From positions 992,001 to 1,056,000 of the forward strand of contig NZ_JAVDSB010000001.1 in the NCBI RefSeq assembly GCF_031455095.1: a stretch of DNA of 64,000 bases. Direction: 5' to 3'. Every line of letters starts with the position of its first letter. Position 1 is the stretch's first letter. The notes beneath the pieces were generated by a model. The model ran no database searches. It saw only the letters and a list, made by a program, of their open reading frames with translations, and was not told where the DNA came from. The DNA comes from Paenibacillus_E qinlingensis_A (GTDB taxonomy: Bacteria > Bacillota > Bacilli > Paenibacillales > NBRC-103111). Made by a program: the position numbers and the translations under genes. Of this stretch, positions 17,123 to 25,294 are shown piece by piece.

Positions 17123-17701
17123 ATGTTGCGGAAATTACTAAGTTTGATTGTGATGATGGTCATCGGTTTAACGATCATGACAGGATTCCATTCATCGACA
17201 GCTTATGCGTGTTCATGTGCCCAACCGCAAACGGTCGAAGAACAATTGAGTCATTCGGAAGCTGTTTTTGCTGGACGTGTTCTTGAAGTGAAGGTGCAAA
17301 GTAACGCAAAGAGCGGTTCGACGAAAGCAGCGGTATTCGAAGTTAGCCGTATATGGAAAGGCGGTACGGAATCTCAGATCACTGTTCATACGGGAAGTGG
17401 TGGTGGAGATTGTGGCTTTAATTTCGAAAAAGGGAAGGAATATTTGGTCTATGCTCATCCCTCAACGATGTACGGAGATAAAGAATTACTAGTAACTATC
17501 ATTTGCGATCGGACAAAAGGTTTAGATCAAGCGCGAGAGGATCTTGCTGCTTTAGGTGTGGGTAAAATTCCGTCGGAACAAGTTCGGATGGAAGGAGATC
17601 CGGGTCAGATAGACCCAACGATCTGGATCGCGCTGACTGGCGTAGTAGTCATCGGAATCACTGGAGCGACGATTCTCATTGTTCGGCGTAAAATGAGATG
17701 A
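17123..17701 (+). CDS. Secreted, membrane-anchored TIMP/NTR-like protein
   Basis: A signal peptide (residues 1-29, ending AYA) is followed directly by CSCAQPQTVEEQLSHSEAVFAGRVLEV. That CxC start plus a beta-barrel-like stretch and two later cysteines (GGGDCGFNF, TIICDRTKG) is the arrangement of tissue-inhibitor-of-metalloprotease/netrin-like domains. A C-terminal hydrophobic helix (WIALTGVVVIGITGATILIV) and RRKMR anchor it facing outward. In bacteria this fold is not characterised; protease inhibition is not implied. GGAAGGGGAAG precedes ATG. Confidence 0.7.
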   Translation: MLRKLLSLIVMMVIGLTIMTGFHSSTAYACSCAQPQTVEEQLSHSEAVFAGRVLEVKVQSNAKSGSTKAAVFEVSRIWKGGTESQITVHTGSGGGDCGFNFEKGKEYLVYAHPSTMYGDKELLVTIICDRTKGLDQAREDLAALGVGKIPSEQVRMEGDPGQIDPTIWIALTGVVVIGITGATILIVRRKMR

Positions 17702-17703
17702 AA

Positions 17704-17738
17704 GCAGCCCCCTTCGCATTGCGCAAAGGGGGCTCGCT
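17704..17738. terminator. Bidirectional terminator before etfA
   Basis: AGCCCCCTT and AAGGGGGCT arms around a GC-rich loop with an internal GCGCA pairing. It lies between the 3' ends of the converging TIMP-like gene and etfA. Confidence 0.75.
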
Positions 17739-17751
17739 TGTGTCTGCAGTT

Positions 17752-18735
17752 CTACGCCAGCAGCTTCTTAAACTCCGCGGTCAGCAGCGGCACGACCTCG
17801 AATAGATCGCCGACGATGCCGTAGTCGGCCACTTTGAAGATCGGCGCCTCCGCATCCTTGTTGATGGCGATGATGACGCGCGAAGAGCTCATCCCCGCCA
17901 GATGTTGAATGGCGCCGCTAATGCCGCACGCGATGTATATTTCCGGCGTCACGACCTTGCCGGTCTGGCCGATCTGCATCGCGTATTCGCAGTACCCCGC
18001 GTCGCAGGCTCCGCGGGAAGCCCCAACAGCGCCGCCTAAGACGGCAGCCAGCTCTTCGAGCGGCTGGAAGCCATCGGCGCTGCGCACGCCCCGTCCGCCG
18101 GAGACCACGATCTTGGCTTCAGCCAAGTCGATGGCGCCGGACGTTTTTTTCACGACCTCCCGGATGATGCTGCGCAGGGAGGGAGCGGGGTAAGCAACAT
18201 CGATAAGCTGTGCTTGACGCGAAGCGTCAGGCTCAGTTGCTGCGATGTTGTTCGGTCTTATGGTGACGACCCATGGCGCGTCAGGGTCGGTAAACGCTTT
18301 CTTTTCGACCGCCTTGCCTGCGTAGAGCGGTCGTGTGAAGGAGACGTTATCGCCGCTGCGCTCGACGCCGGTAACGTCAGAGATTTGGCCAGATGAGAGG
18401 GACGCTGCGGCCAAAGGTGCGAGATCACGGCCGATAGCCGTGTGGCCGAAGTATAGTGCTTGCGGTCCTGCAATTGCAGCAACGGCAAGCAATGCACTTA
18501 GATAGGCTTCCGAGCTATAGCTCTCAAGCTGCGGATCTTCTACGACATAAATGGCTTCTGCGCCATAAGCGGCAAGTTCGCTAGCTAATGCTTTCGTACC
18601 TGCACCGCCAATCAAGACAGCAGCCAGTGTATCACCATCGGCAGCAGATAGCTGCGCTGAACGTAACGCCTCAAAGGATACTTGACGAAGCTTGCCACTG
18701 CGAGCTTCTGCAACTACGAGAAATTGTTTTGCCAT
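17752..18735 (-). CDS. etfA: Electron transfer flavoprotein alpha subunit EtfA
   Basis: FAD-binding half of the electron transfer flavoprotein that takes electrons from acyl-CoA dehydrogenase (FadE). The C-terminal domain holds the FAD signature region (VTPEIYIACGISGAIQHLAGM, then AINKDAEAPIFKVADYGIVGD). GGRGVRSADGFQPLEELA is also typical. Length 327 is normal. The DNA for the C-terminal half (about 17760-18450) is markedly GC-rich (42 of 60 bases at 18001-18060), while the N-terminal half is near 50 percent. It follows etfB by 27 bases, so it is the last gene of fadR-etfB-etfA. Confidence 0.95.
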   Translation of the reverse strand: MAKQFLVVAEARSGKLRQVSFEALRSAQLSAADGDTLAAVLIGGAGTKALASELAAYGAEAIYVVEDPQLESYSSEAYLSALLAVAAIAGPQALYFGHTAIGRDLAPLAAASLSSGQISDVTGVERSGDNVSFTRPLYAGKAVEKKAFTDPDAPWVVTIRPNNIAATEPDASRQAQLIDVAYPAPSLRSIIREVVKKTSGAIDLAEAKIVVSGGRGVRSADGFQPLEELAAVLGGAVGASRGACDAGYCEYAMQIGQTGKVVTPEIYIACGISGAIQHLAGMSSSRVIIAINKDAEAPIFKVADYGIVGDLFEVVPLLTAEFKKLLA

Positions 18736-18762
18736 CGTTATAGCCTCCCAATAAATAAATAG

Positions 18763-19527
18763 TTAGATCACTTTGGATTCGTTACGCAGTGCTTGAACAA
18801 GTTCAGTCACTTGGTGAGGAAGTTCGCCCTTGAGGATGCGACCCGCTTGACGTTCTGGCGGAAGGGACAAAGCCAGTCGAGCTGTTTTGGCTAGGATCGC
18901 ATCTGAACCTGGAATATCATCAAGGGTTAAGTGCTGGAATGGTTTCTTCTTCGCCTTCATAATACCAGGAAGAGAAGGATATCTTGGTTCATTTAAGCCT
19001 TGTTGCGCCGTAAATAGTGCAGGGAGAGGGACCTCGATCACTTCGATATCACCTTCGGCATCACGGTGCACGACAGCTTCATTACCGGAAATATCCAGTT
19101 TTGTGATCGACGCTACATGGGGGAGTCCGAGCAATGCAGCAAGTCGTATGGCGACTTGGCCAGCACCGTTATCGACAGAGAAATTACCACCAAGCAAAAG
19201 GTCGACGGATTGTTCTCGCAAATATGCGGCCAAAATCTCAGCAATTTCAAATTCATCGCCCAAAATCCGATCATCCGTAATCAAGACAGCCTCATCCGCA
19301 CCCATGGCAAGAGCGGTTCGAAGTGCTTCCGCTGTGCGATCAGGTCCGATCGATAGAAGTGTCACTTTACCGCCATGCTCATCGCGAAGCTGAATAGCTT
19401 GCTCGACAGCATACTCGTCGTAGGGGTTAATGACGAACTTCGCGCCATCCTCTTGAATGACGCCACCTTGCAAGACAATTTTCTCTTCAGTATCAAACGT
19501 TTGCTTCACTAATACAAAAATGTCCAT
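18763..19527 (-). CDS. etfB: Electron transfer flavoprotein beta subunit EtfB
   Basis: AMP-binding partner of EtfA. MDIFVLVKQTFDTEEKI start, NPYDEYAVEQAIQLRDEHG, ALAMGADEAVLI and the VEVPLPALFTAQQGLNEPRYPSLPGIMKAKKK segment are the conserved EtfB motifs. The frame stays open up to 19614, but ATG 19527 has AGGGAG 8 bases before it and gives the usual 254-residue length. It is the middle gene of the fadR-etfB-etfA unit, as in B. subtilis. Confidence 0.95.
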   Translation of the reverse strand: MDIFVLVKQTFDTEEKIVLQGGVIQEDGAKFVINPYDEYAVEQAIQLRDEHGGKVTLLSIGPDRTAEALRTALAMGADEAVLITDDRILGDEFEIAEILAAYLREQSVDLLLGGNFSVDNGAGQVAIRLAALLGLPHVASITKLDISGNEAVVHRDAEGDIEVIEVPLPALFTAQQGLNEPRYPSLPGIMKAKKKPFQHLTLDDIPGSDAILAKTARLALSLPPERQAGRILKGELPHQVTELVQALRNESKVI

Positions 19528-19603
19528 AGTGGGGCTCCCTCCTGAATATACATGAAATAAGAACTTGAAATGGTGGACTTTGAAGCCAGATTTGAAGCCA
19601 TAC

Positions 19604-20191
19604 TTACGTCTCAATGCCTCTCAAGAAAAAATCAAGCGTAGGACCAACCTGTGCGGTTAACGAATATTTTTGTCCAGAAATCAGCCAAGAGGTAACGACT
19701 TCATCCATGCCGCCAAAAATCAGGAGTCGCACAAGCTTAACATCCAGATTGGAACGGAAGCTGCCGTCATTCTTTCCTTTTTCTAATATATTTTCAATGA
19801 GGATAATATATCTCTTTAGGGCAAGACCAATCTCTTTGCGAAGCTCCAAATCACTTTGACGAAGCTCAATTTGCGTGAGGTAAGCCATATGAATGTTATT
19901 TTCCAGCTCGCTAAAATGAATTTCACAAATTTTGCGCAACGCATCCTTCGCGCTCGTGCTTTCACGAACCGCCTGATTAAATTTCTCTACAAGCTCGCCT
20001 AACTTCTCTTGAAAAAGACTAGTTAAGATATCCTCCTTCTTCTTGAAGTAGAGATAAATGGTGCCATCCGCGACGCCAGCTTCTTTGGCAATACGCGAAA
20101 CTTGGGATTTATGAAACCCATTTTCCGCAAATACCTTTAACGCGCCTTCGAGAATCGCATAATACTTGTCTGGTTTTTTGCCACTTGTCAA
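19604..20191 (-). CDS. fadR: TetR-family fatty acid regulator FadR
   Basis: Repressor of beta-oxidation genes whose DNA binding is released by long-chain acyl-CoA in B. subtilis. The N-terminal helix-turn-helix (ALKVFAENGFHKSQVSRIAKEAGVADGTIYLYFKKKEDIL) closely follows B. subtilis FadR (YsiA), and the ELRQSDLELR stretch is also shared. Gene order (fadR followed by etfB, etfA) agrees. The TTG start at 20191 is chosen because GAGGTGA lies 5 bases before it; the frame to 20218 lacks a site. A palindromic FadR box lies 35 bases upstream, so it is likely autoregulated. Confidence 0.9.
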   Translation of the reverse strand: MTSGKKPDKYYAILEGALKVFAENGFHKSQVSRIAKEAGVADGTIYLYFKKKEDILTSLFQEKLGELVEKFNQAVRESTSAKDALRKICEIHFSELENNIHMAYLTQIELRQSDLELRKEIGLALKRYIILIENILEKGKNDGSFRSNLDVKLVRLLIFGGMDEVVTSWLISGQKYSLTAQVGPTLDFFLRGIET

Positions 20192-20225
20192 GGAGATCAC
20201 CTCGGTGTTAGAATACAAATATCGG

Positions 20226-20243
20226 TGAATGAATACTCATTCA
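20226..20243. promoter_or_regulatory. FadR operator (FadR box)
   Basis: TGAATGAATACTCATTCA closely matches the known B. subtilis FadR consensus TGAATGAMTAGTCATTCA. On the minus strand it starts about 7 bases downstream of the predicted fadR transcription start, an ideal place for roadblock repression of fadR-etfB-etfA. Confidence 0.88.
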
Positions 20244-20256
20244 TTTTTGTAATTTC

Positions 20257-20285
20257 ATCATAAAATACGCAGTACGCCTTGTCAA
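20257..20285 (-). promoter_or_regulatory. fadR-etfBA promoter
   Basis: Minus strand TTGACA (20285-20280), 17-base spacer, TATGAT (20262-20257). Strong sigma-A match facing fadR, with the FadR box just downstream. Confidence 0.75.
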
Positions 20286-20412
20286 CGACTTATTCCGCTT
20301 AATCAAGCAAGTAGGGAGGTTTGTCGGCTTACTCTTCACATGGAAGCAGGTTTCTACTCTTATTTTTTTAAAAAAAGGGACGAATGGAATTTGCTTTTTT
20401 ACGAAAGAGGAA

Positions 20413-20426
20413 TGTAAGCGCTAACA
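20413..20426 (+). promoter_or_regulatory. CcpA catabolite-responsive element (cre)
   Basis: TGTAAGCGCTAACA fits the cre consensus TGWAANCGNTNWCA at every position. It sits 48 bases before the fadF start codon and overlaps the likely core promoter, so glucose should repress the fadF-fadN-fadA-fadE-lcfA operon through CcpA. Confidence 0.85.
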
Positions 20427-20473
20427 TGAGTATTGAACTAAATGGACAAAATTAAATAAAAGGAGGGTACTCC

Positions 20474-22504
20474 ATGACCGGTACGCTGATTCAGTTTCTC
20501 CTCTTTCTGGCGGTTACGGGTTTGGCACTCTACGGGTTCGGCCGGGTTGTGTATCACCGATATTTATACATCCAGTTGGGAAAATCAGTGGATTTGAAGA
20601 AGGAAGCTAGCTTAAGGCTCAAGGGGTTTGCGGTTCAAGTGTTTGGCCAGACGAAGTTATTGAAGGATAAAAAAAGCGGCATTATGCATATCGTGATTTT
20701 TTATGGCTTCATTATTCTACAGTTAGGCGCCTTGGACCTTATTTTAAAAGGATTAATTGACCGAGGGTTACCTGTCCCAGGTTATGACTACTTCACCCTC
20801 ATGCAGGAAGTGACGGTCGGATTGATCGTGCTGGCCATGGCCTATGCGACTTACAGACGCTATGTAGAGAAGCTTAAACGCCTTAAGCGAGGTTGGAAGC
20901 CAAGTATTGTTGTGTTTTTTATCATGTTCCTGATGTTATCTGTTGTGATTAGCGGTGGCTTTGAACGTGTACGTGAGGGGCTTCCGACTTCTGGTTTCGC
21001 ACCACTCACATCCGCATGGGCGGCTATGTTCGAAGGGATGTCGACTTCGGCGGCAACAGCGGGCTTCTATATTGGCTGGTGGATGCATCTGCTGATATTG
21101 TTGGCTTTCCTCATTTATGTGCCGCAGTCCAAGCATTTTCACATCATAACCGCTCCGATCAACATCTTGCTGCGACGCACAGAGCCTACTGGAAAGCTTG
21201 CTTCAATGGATTTGGAGGATGAAAATGCAGAGACATTCGGCGTTGGCAAGATTGAGGAATTTACGCAAAAGCAGATGCTCGATCTCTACTCCTGTGTAGA
21301 ATGTGGTCGCTGTACGAGCGTATGTCCTGCTAACACGACTGGTAAACTGCTATCTCCGATGCATCTGATTACGAAGCTGCGCGATCATTTGACAGAGAAG
21401 GGCGCTGCCATTACGTCGAAGTCACCTTGGGTGCCTGCAATGGTGTTCGCACCAGAGTCGCAGGGGAATCCACTGGAGGTAGAACTTATCGGGGGCGTGA
21501 TCACCGAGGAAGAGCTATGGGCTTGTACAACCTGTCGCAACTGTGAGGATCAATGTCCTGTAGCCAATGAGCATGTGGATAAAATTATTGATATGCGCAG
21601 GCACTTGGTGCTGACGCAAGGCAGTATGCCGCATGATGGGCAGCGAGCGCTGCAAAATATCGAAAGACAAGGCAATCCTTGGGGGATTTCCCGCAATGAT
21701 CGTGTGAAATGGGTTAAAGAGGTTGATCCGGAAGATGCGCTTGAAGTGCGAACGGTGAAGGAGAATCCAACGTTTGAATATCTGTTCTTCTTGGGTTCCA
21801 TGGGTGCCTATGACAACCGCAGCCGCAAAATCACACAGGCATTCGTGAAATTAATGAAGGAGGCTGGTATCTCTTTTGCCATATTAGGAAACGAGGAAAA
21901 AAATTCAGGCGACACACCGCGTCGGATGGGGAATGAATTTCTGTTCCAACAGCTATGTGCGGATAATATCGCTACTTTTCAAAAGTACAAGGTCAAGAAA
22001 ATCGTCACGACATGCCCGCATACGTACCACACGTTCAAAAACGAGTATCCCGAATTTGGCTTAACGGCAGAGGTTTTTCATCATACAGAACTGCTGGATC
22101 TATGGGTGAAAGAAGGACGCTTGACTCCGCAATATGAGGTCAATGAACGCATAACGTACCATGATTCCTGTTACTTAGGCCGCTATAACGAGGTTTATGA
22201 AGAGCCACGTAACGTGTTGCGGGCGATTCCTGGTGTGGAACTTGTGGAACAAGCGCGTTCTCGTGAGAACAGCATGTGCTGTGGAGCGGGCGGAGGCATG
22301 ATGTGGATGGAGGAAACAGCGGGTACTCGTGTGAATGTGGCGCGTACGGAGCAACTTCTGAGTGTCAAACCAACGGTGATCTCATCGGCGTGCCCTTATT
22401 GTCTGACAATGGTGGAGGATGGCACGAAGTTGAAAGAAGTAGAGGAGCATGTAAAAGCCAGGGATATCGCAGAGATTCTGGCACAATCGGTATTTGGTCT
22501 TTAG
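20474..22504 (+). CDS. fadF: FadF-type Fe-S membrane oxidoreductase
   Basis: The 676-residue protein has an N-terminal part with about five membrane helices like the nitrate reductase gamma/heterodisulfide reductase E type. Two 4Fe-4S motifs follow (CVECGRCTSVCPA near 275 and CTTCRNCEDQCPV near 353), then two cysteine-rich CCG domains (last motif MCCGAGGGMMW). This matches B. subtilis FadF (YwjF), thought to carry electrons from ETF into the menaquinone pool during fatty-acid oxidation. A GGAGGG site lies 8 bases before ATG. First gene of the rightward fad operon. Confidence 0.9.
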   Translation: MTGTLIQFLLFLAVTGLALYGFGRVVYHRYLYIQLGKSVDLKKEASLRLKGFAVQVFGQTKLLKDKKSGIMHIVIFYGFIILQLGALDLILKGLIDRGLPVPGYDYFTLMQEVTVGLIVLAMAYATYRRYVEKLKRLKRGWKPSIVVFFIMFLMLSVVISGGFERVREGLPTSGFAPLTSAWAAMFEGMSTSAATAGFYIGWWMHLLILLAFLIYVPQSKHFHIITAPINILLRRTEPTGKLASMDLEDENAETFGVGKIEEFTQKQMLDLYSCVECGRCTSVCPANTTGKLLSPMHLITKLRDHLTEKGAAITSKSPWVPAMVFAPESQGNPLEVELIGGVITEEELWACTTCRNCEDQCPVANEHVDKIIDMRRHLVLTQGSMPHDGQRALQNIERQGNPWGISRNDRVKWVKEVDPEDALEVRTVKENPTFEYLFFLGSMGAYDNRSRKITQAFVKLMKEAGISFAILGNEEKNSGDTPRRMGNEFLFQQLCADNIATFQKYKVKKIVTTCPHTYHTFKNEYPEFGLTAEVFHHTELLDLWVKEGRLTPQYEVNERITYHDSCYLGRYNEVYEEPRNVLRAIPGVELVEQARSRENSMCCGAGGGMMWMEETAGTRVNVARTEQLLSVKPTVISSACPYCLTMVEDGTKLKEVEEHVKARDIAEILAQSVFGL

Positions 22505-22532
22505 AAAACGAAAACATTTAGGAGATGATCTC

Positions 22533-24926
22533 ATGACAACTATTCGTACGGCAGCGGTAATCGGTTCGGGTGTAATGGGTTCCGGTATTGCTGCGCATTT
22601 GGCCAACGTAGGTATTCCTGTCTTATTGCTGGATCGTGTGCCTGATCAGTTGACGCCGCAAGAAGAAGCAGCAGGGCTTACGCTCGATCATCCTAAAGTA
22701 CGAAATCGGTTTGCAGTCGGCGCCTTGGAGAAGCTTGGAAAAACAAACCCGGCACCCTTGTATAGTGAAACTTTTGCCTCGCGCATTACACCGGGGAATA
22801 TCGAGGACGATTTGGCGAAGCTGAGCCAAGTGGATTGGATCGTCGAAGTCATTATCGAAAATTTACAGGCGAAACAAGAGCTTATTGCTCGCATCGAACA
22901 AGTGTGGAAGCCTGGAACGATTGTCTCATCGAATACGTCGGGGATCTCAATTAATGCCATGGTTGCAAATGCGGGTGCTGCATTTAAAAAGAATTTCCTA
23001 GGGACTCATTTCTTCAATCCGCCACGCTATATGAAATTATTGGAAATTATTCCTAATGAACAAACAGATCCAGCCATTATATCCTTCATGTATGATTTTT
23101 GTGAGAAAAAACTTGGAAAAGGCGTTGTGCAAGCGAAAGACACACCTAATTTTATAAGTAATCGAATTGGTACTTACGGTTTGCTCATTACTTTACGGGA
23201 AATGTTGGCTAAAGGTTATACAGTTGAAGAAGTTGACGCAGTTACAGGACCTGCTATGGGTCGCCCGAAAAGTGCGACTTTCCGCACATTGGATCTCGTT
23301 GGTCTCGATACATTCGTGCATGTGGCGAACAATGTGTTTGATCTTGTGACGGATCCAGTAGAGAAGGATGTCTTCGATACGCCTGAGATTTTGAAACAGA
23401 TGGTGGCCAAAGGTTGGATTGGTGAGAAGCAGGGTCAAGGCTTTTATAAGAAAGTGAAGTCGGCCGAAGGTAAAGAAATTCAAGCTTTGAATTTGGAAAC
23501 GATGGAATACGCGGTTGGTCGCAAACTTAGCTCAGCATCGTTGGAGGCAGCTAAACAGGCAAAGGGCACTGCCCAGAAGCTGAAAGCTTTATTAGGTGCG
23601 AAGGATCGGTATTCAGACCTGGCGTGGAACATTTTGAAGCCAGTATTGCTGTATGCAGCTGACAAACGCGACGAAATTGCAGACAACATCGTGGACATCG
23701 ATAATGCGCTCAAGTGGGGATTTAATTGGGAATTGGGACCTTTTGAGACATGGGATGCAATTGGGCTGAAGCGTTCGGTAGAACGCATGGAAGCGGAAGG
23801 AAGCACCGTGCCAGAGTGGGTAAAAGCGTGGATTGACGCGGGTCATGACAGCTTTTATGAGCGAAAAGAGGGTCATACCTTCGCCATTATGAATGGGGAG
23901 CTTCGTGAGGTGGAGTCACGGCCAGAAATTATTTCATTGTCGTCACTCAAGCAGCAAAACAAAATCATCCGCTCGAACAGCGGAGCGAGCTTAATTGATA
24001 TTGGTGATGACGTAGCATGCTTGGAATTCAATTCGCCCAATAATGCAATTGGGGCCGATATTCTTACGATGATTGGGCAGAGCGTTGATGAGGTACGCAG
24101 CAATTATCGAGGGCTGGTTGTGGCTAATGAGGGTAAAAATTTCTGTGTTGGCGCTAATCTAATGCTTCTGTTGATGGAAGCTCAAGACGGCGAATGGGAT
24201 GAAGTAGATGGCATCATTCGGCTATTCCAGAACGCAATGTTGAAGTTGAAAAGACTGGATAGACCGGTTGTCGCTGCTCCTCATAAAATGACGCTCGGCG
24301 GAGGCGTGGAGGCTTGCATGCCGGCGGATCAAACGATTTTCTCAGCGGAGACGTATTACGGACTCGTTGAAACGGGAGTAGGACTTATTCCTGCGGGGGG
24401 CGGTTGTAAAGAACTAGCACTACTCGCCAGTCAGCAAGTAAGAGATCCGGAAGTTGATCTGCAGCCATGGATCAATGCGGCGTTTGAGACGGTAGCAATG
24501 GCGAAAGTATCCACAAGCGGCCATGATACGAAACGTCTCGGGTATATGCGAGCGCAGGATTCCGTTGTGGTGAATCCGGATCATCGGATTTATGAAGCGA
24601 AGCAAGCTGTGCTTCGGATGGATGCGGCTGGCTATACAGCTCCAGTGGTGGAGAAAATCCGCGTGGTCGGCGAGAATGGAAAGGCCGTTATGCAGGTTGG
24701 TGCCTACTCGATGCTGAAAGGCGGCTACATTAGTGCACATGACCAGCTCATAGCCAATAAGCTCGCTCATGTGTTGGCTGGAGGGAATGTGCCTGCGGGG
24801 ACATTGGTGACGGAGCAATATATGCTCGATTTGGAGCGCGAAGCTTTCTTGAGTCTATGTGGTGAGTTGAAGACGCAGCAGCGGATGCAGTTTATGCTCT
24901 CGAAAGGGAAGGCGTTGAGGAATTAG
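22533..24926 (+). CDS. fadN: 3-hydroxyacyl-CoA dehydrogenase/enoyl-CoA hydratase FadN
   Basis: Bifunctional beta-oxidation enzyme. The N-terminal NAD-binding motif is GSGVMGSGIAAHLAN (about residue 12), followed by the dehydrogenase core with FFNPPRYMKLLEIIPN. The C-terminal half contains the crotonase fold with GKNFCVGANL and the oxyanion LGGGVEACMPAD. FadN-type order (dehydrogenase first, hydratase second) and 797-residue length agree with B. subtilis FadN. The ATG at 22533 is set by AGGAGATGATCTC; the open frame back to 22494 overlaps fadF and is not used. Confidence 0.94.
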   Translation: MTTIRTAAVIGSGVMGSGIAAHLANVGIPVLLLDRVPDQLTPQEEAAGLTLDHPKVRNRFAVGALEKLGKTNPAPLYSETFASRITPGNIEDDLAKLSQVDWIVEVIIENLQAKQELIARIEQVWKPGTIVSSNTSGISINAMVANAGAAFKKNFLGTHFFNPPRYMKLLEIIPNEQTDPAIISFMYDFCEKKLGKGVVQAKDTPNFISNRIGTYGLLITLREMLAKGYTVEEVDAVTGPAMGRPKSATFRTLDLVGLDTFVHVANNVFDLVTDPVEKDVFDTPEILKQMVAKGWIGEKQGQGFYKKVKSAEGKEIQALNLETMEYAVGRKLSSASLEAAKQAKGTAQKLKALLGAKDRYSDLAWNILKPVLLYAADKRDEIADNIVDIDNALKWGFNWELGPFETWDAIGLKRSVERMEAEGSTVPEWVKAWIDAGHDSFYERKEGHTFAIMNGELREVESRPEIISLSSLKQQNKIIRSNSGASLIDIGDDVACLEFNSPNNAIGADILTMIGQSVDEVRSNYRGLVVANEGKNFCVGANLMLLLMEAQDGEWDEVDGIIRLFQNAMLKLKRLDRPVVAAPHKMTLGGGVEACMPADQTIFSAETYYGLVETGVGLIPAGGGCKELALLASQQVRDPEVDLQPWINAAFETVAMAKVSTSGHDTKRLGYMRAQDSVVVNPDHRIYEAKQAVLRMDAAGYTAPVVEKIRVVGENGKAVMQVGAYSMLKGGYISAHDQLIANKLAHVLAGGNVPAGTLVTEQYMLDLEREAFLSLCGELKTQQRMQFMLSKGKALRN

Positions 24927-25294
24927 GATGCGGGCAAAGGGAACGTACAGACGCTATTTGTCCGCATTTAGCCTGATTTCGAAGTTAAGCGGAACGATAG
25001 TGCGCTAATTGGTCCAAAAGCGATCAGTTGGTGGGCATTTCGAGTAAATAGTGCACCTAGGTTCCCTCTAGTGTTGAAATCAGCTCATTTCGCTGGAAAT
25101 AGCGTATTGTCGTTCCCTTAGGGAAAGGGATGAAGGTGAGGTTGGACACGGGGGCGAGAATGAGGTCGAGATTGAGGATAAGGATAACGAAAAGGATAAC
25201 GAAAAGAAAAAAATGGGAATTAAATGAAATAGAAAAGAATGAGAACACAATTTGTAAAATGTGAACCCCAACTATTCCTAATGAGGTGAGTTCG
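24927..25294. repeat. Intergenic repeat block between fadN and fadA
   Basis: No gene. AAGGGAACG-N5-ACGCTATTT occurs at 24937-24959 and again, inverted, at 25097-25119, with a related direct copy (GGAACG-N5-CGCTAATTGG) near 24991-25012. A 12-bp unit AAGGATAACGAA is repeated twice at 25180-25203. The operon continues through this spacer, with no T-run terminator seen; the repeats could fold or stabilise the mRNA. A good GAGGTGA site for fadA lies at the end. Confidence 0.6.
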
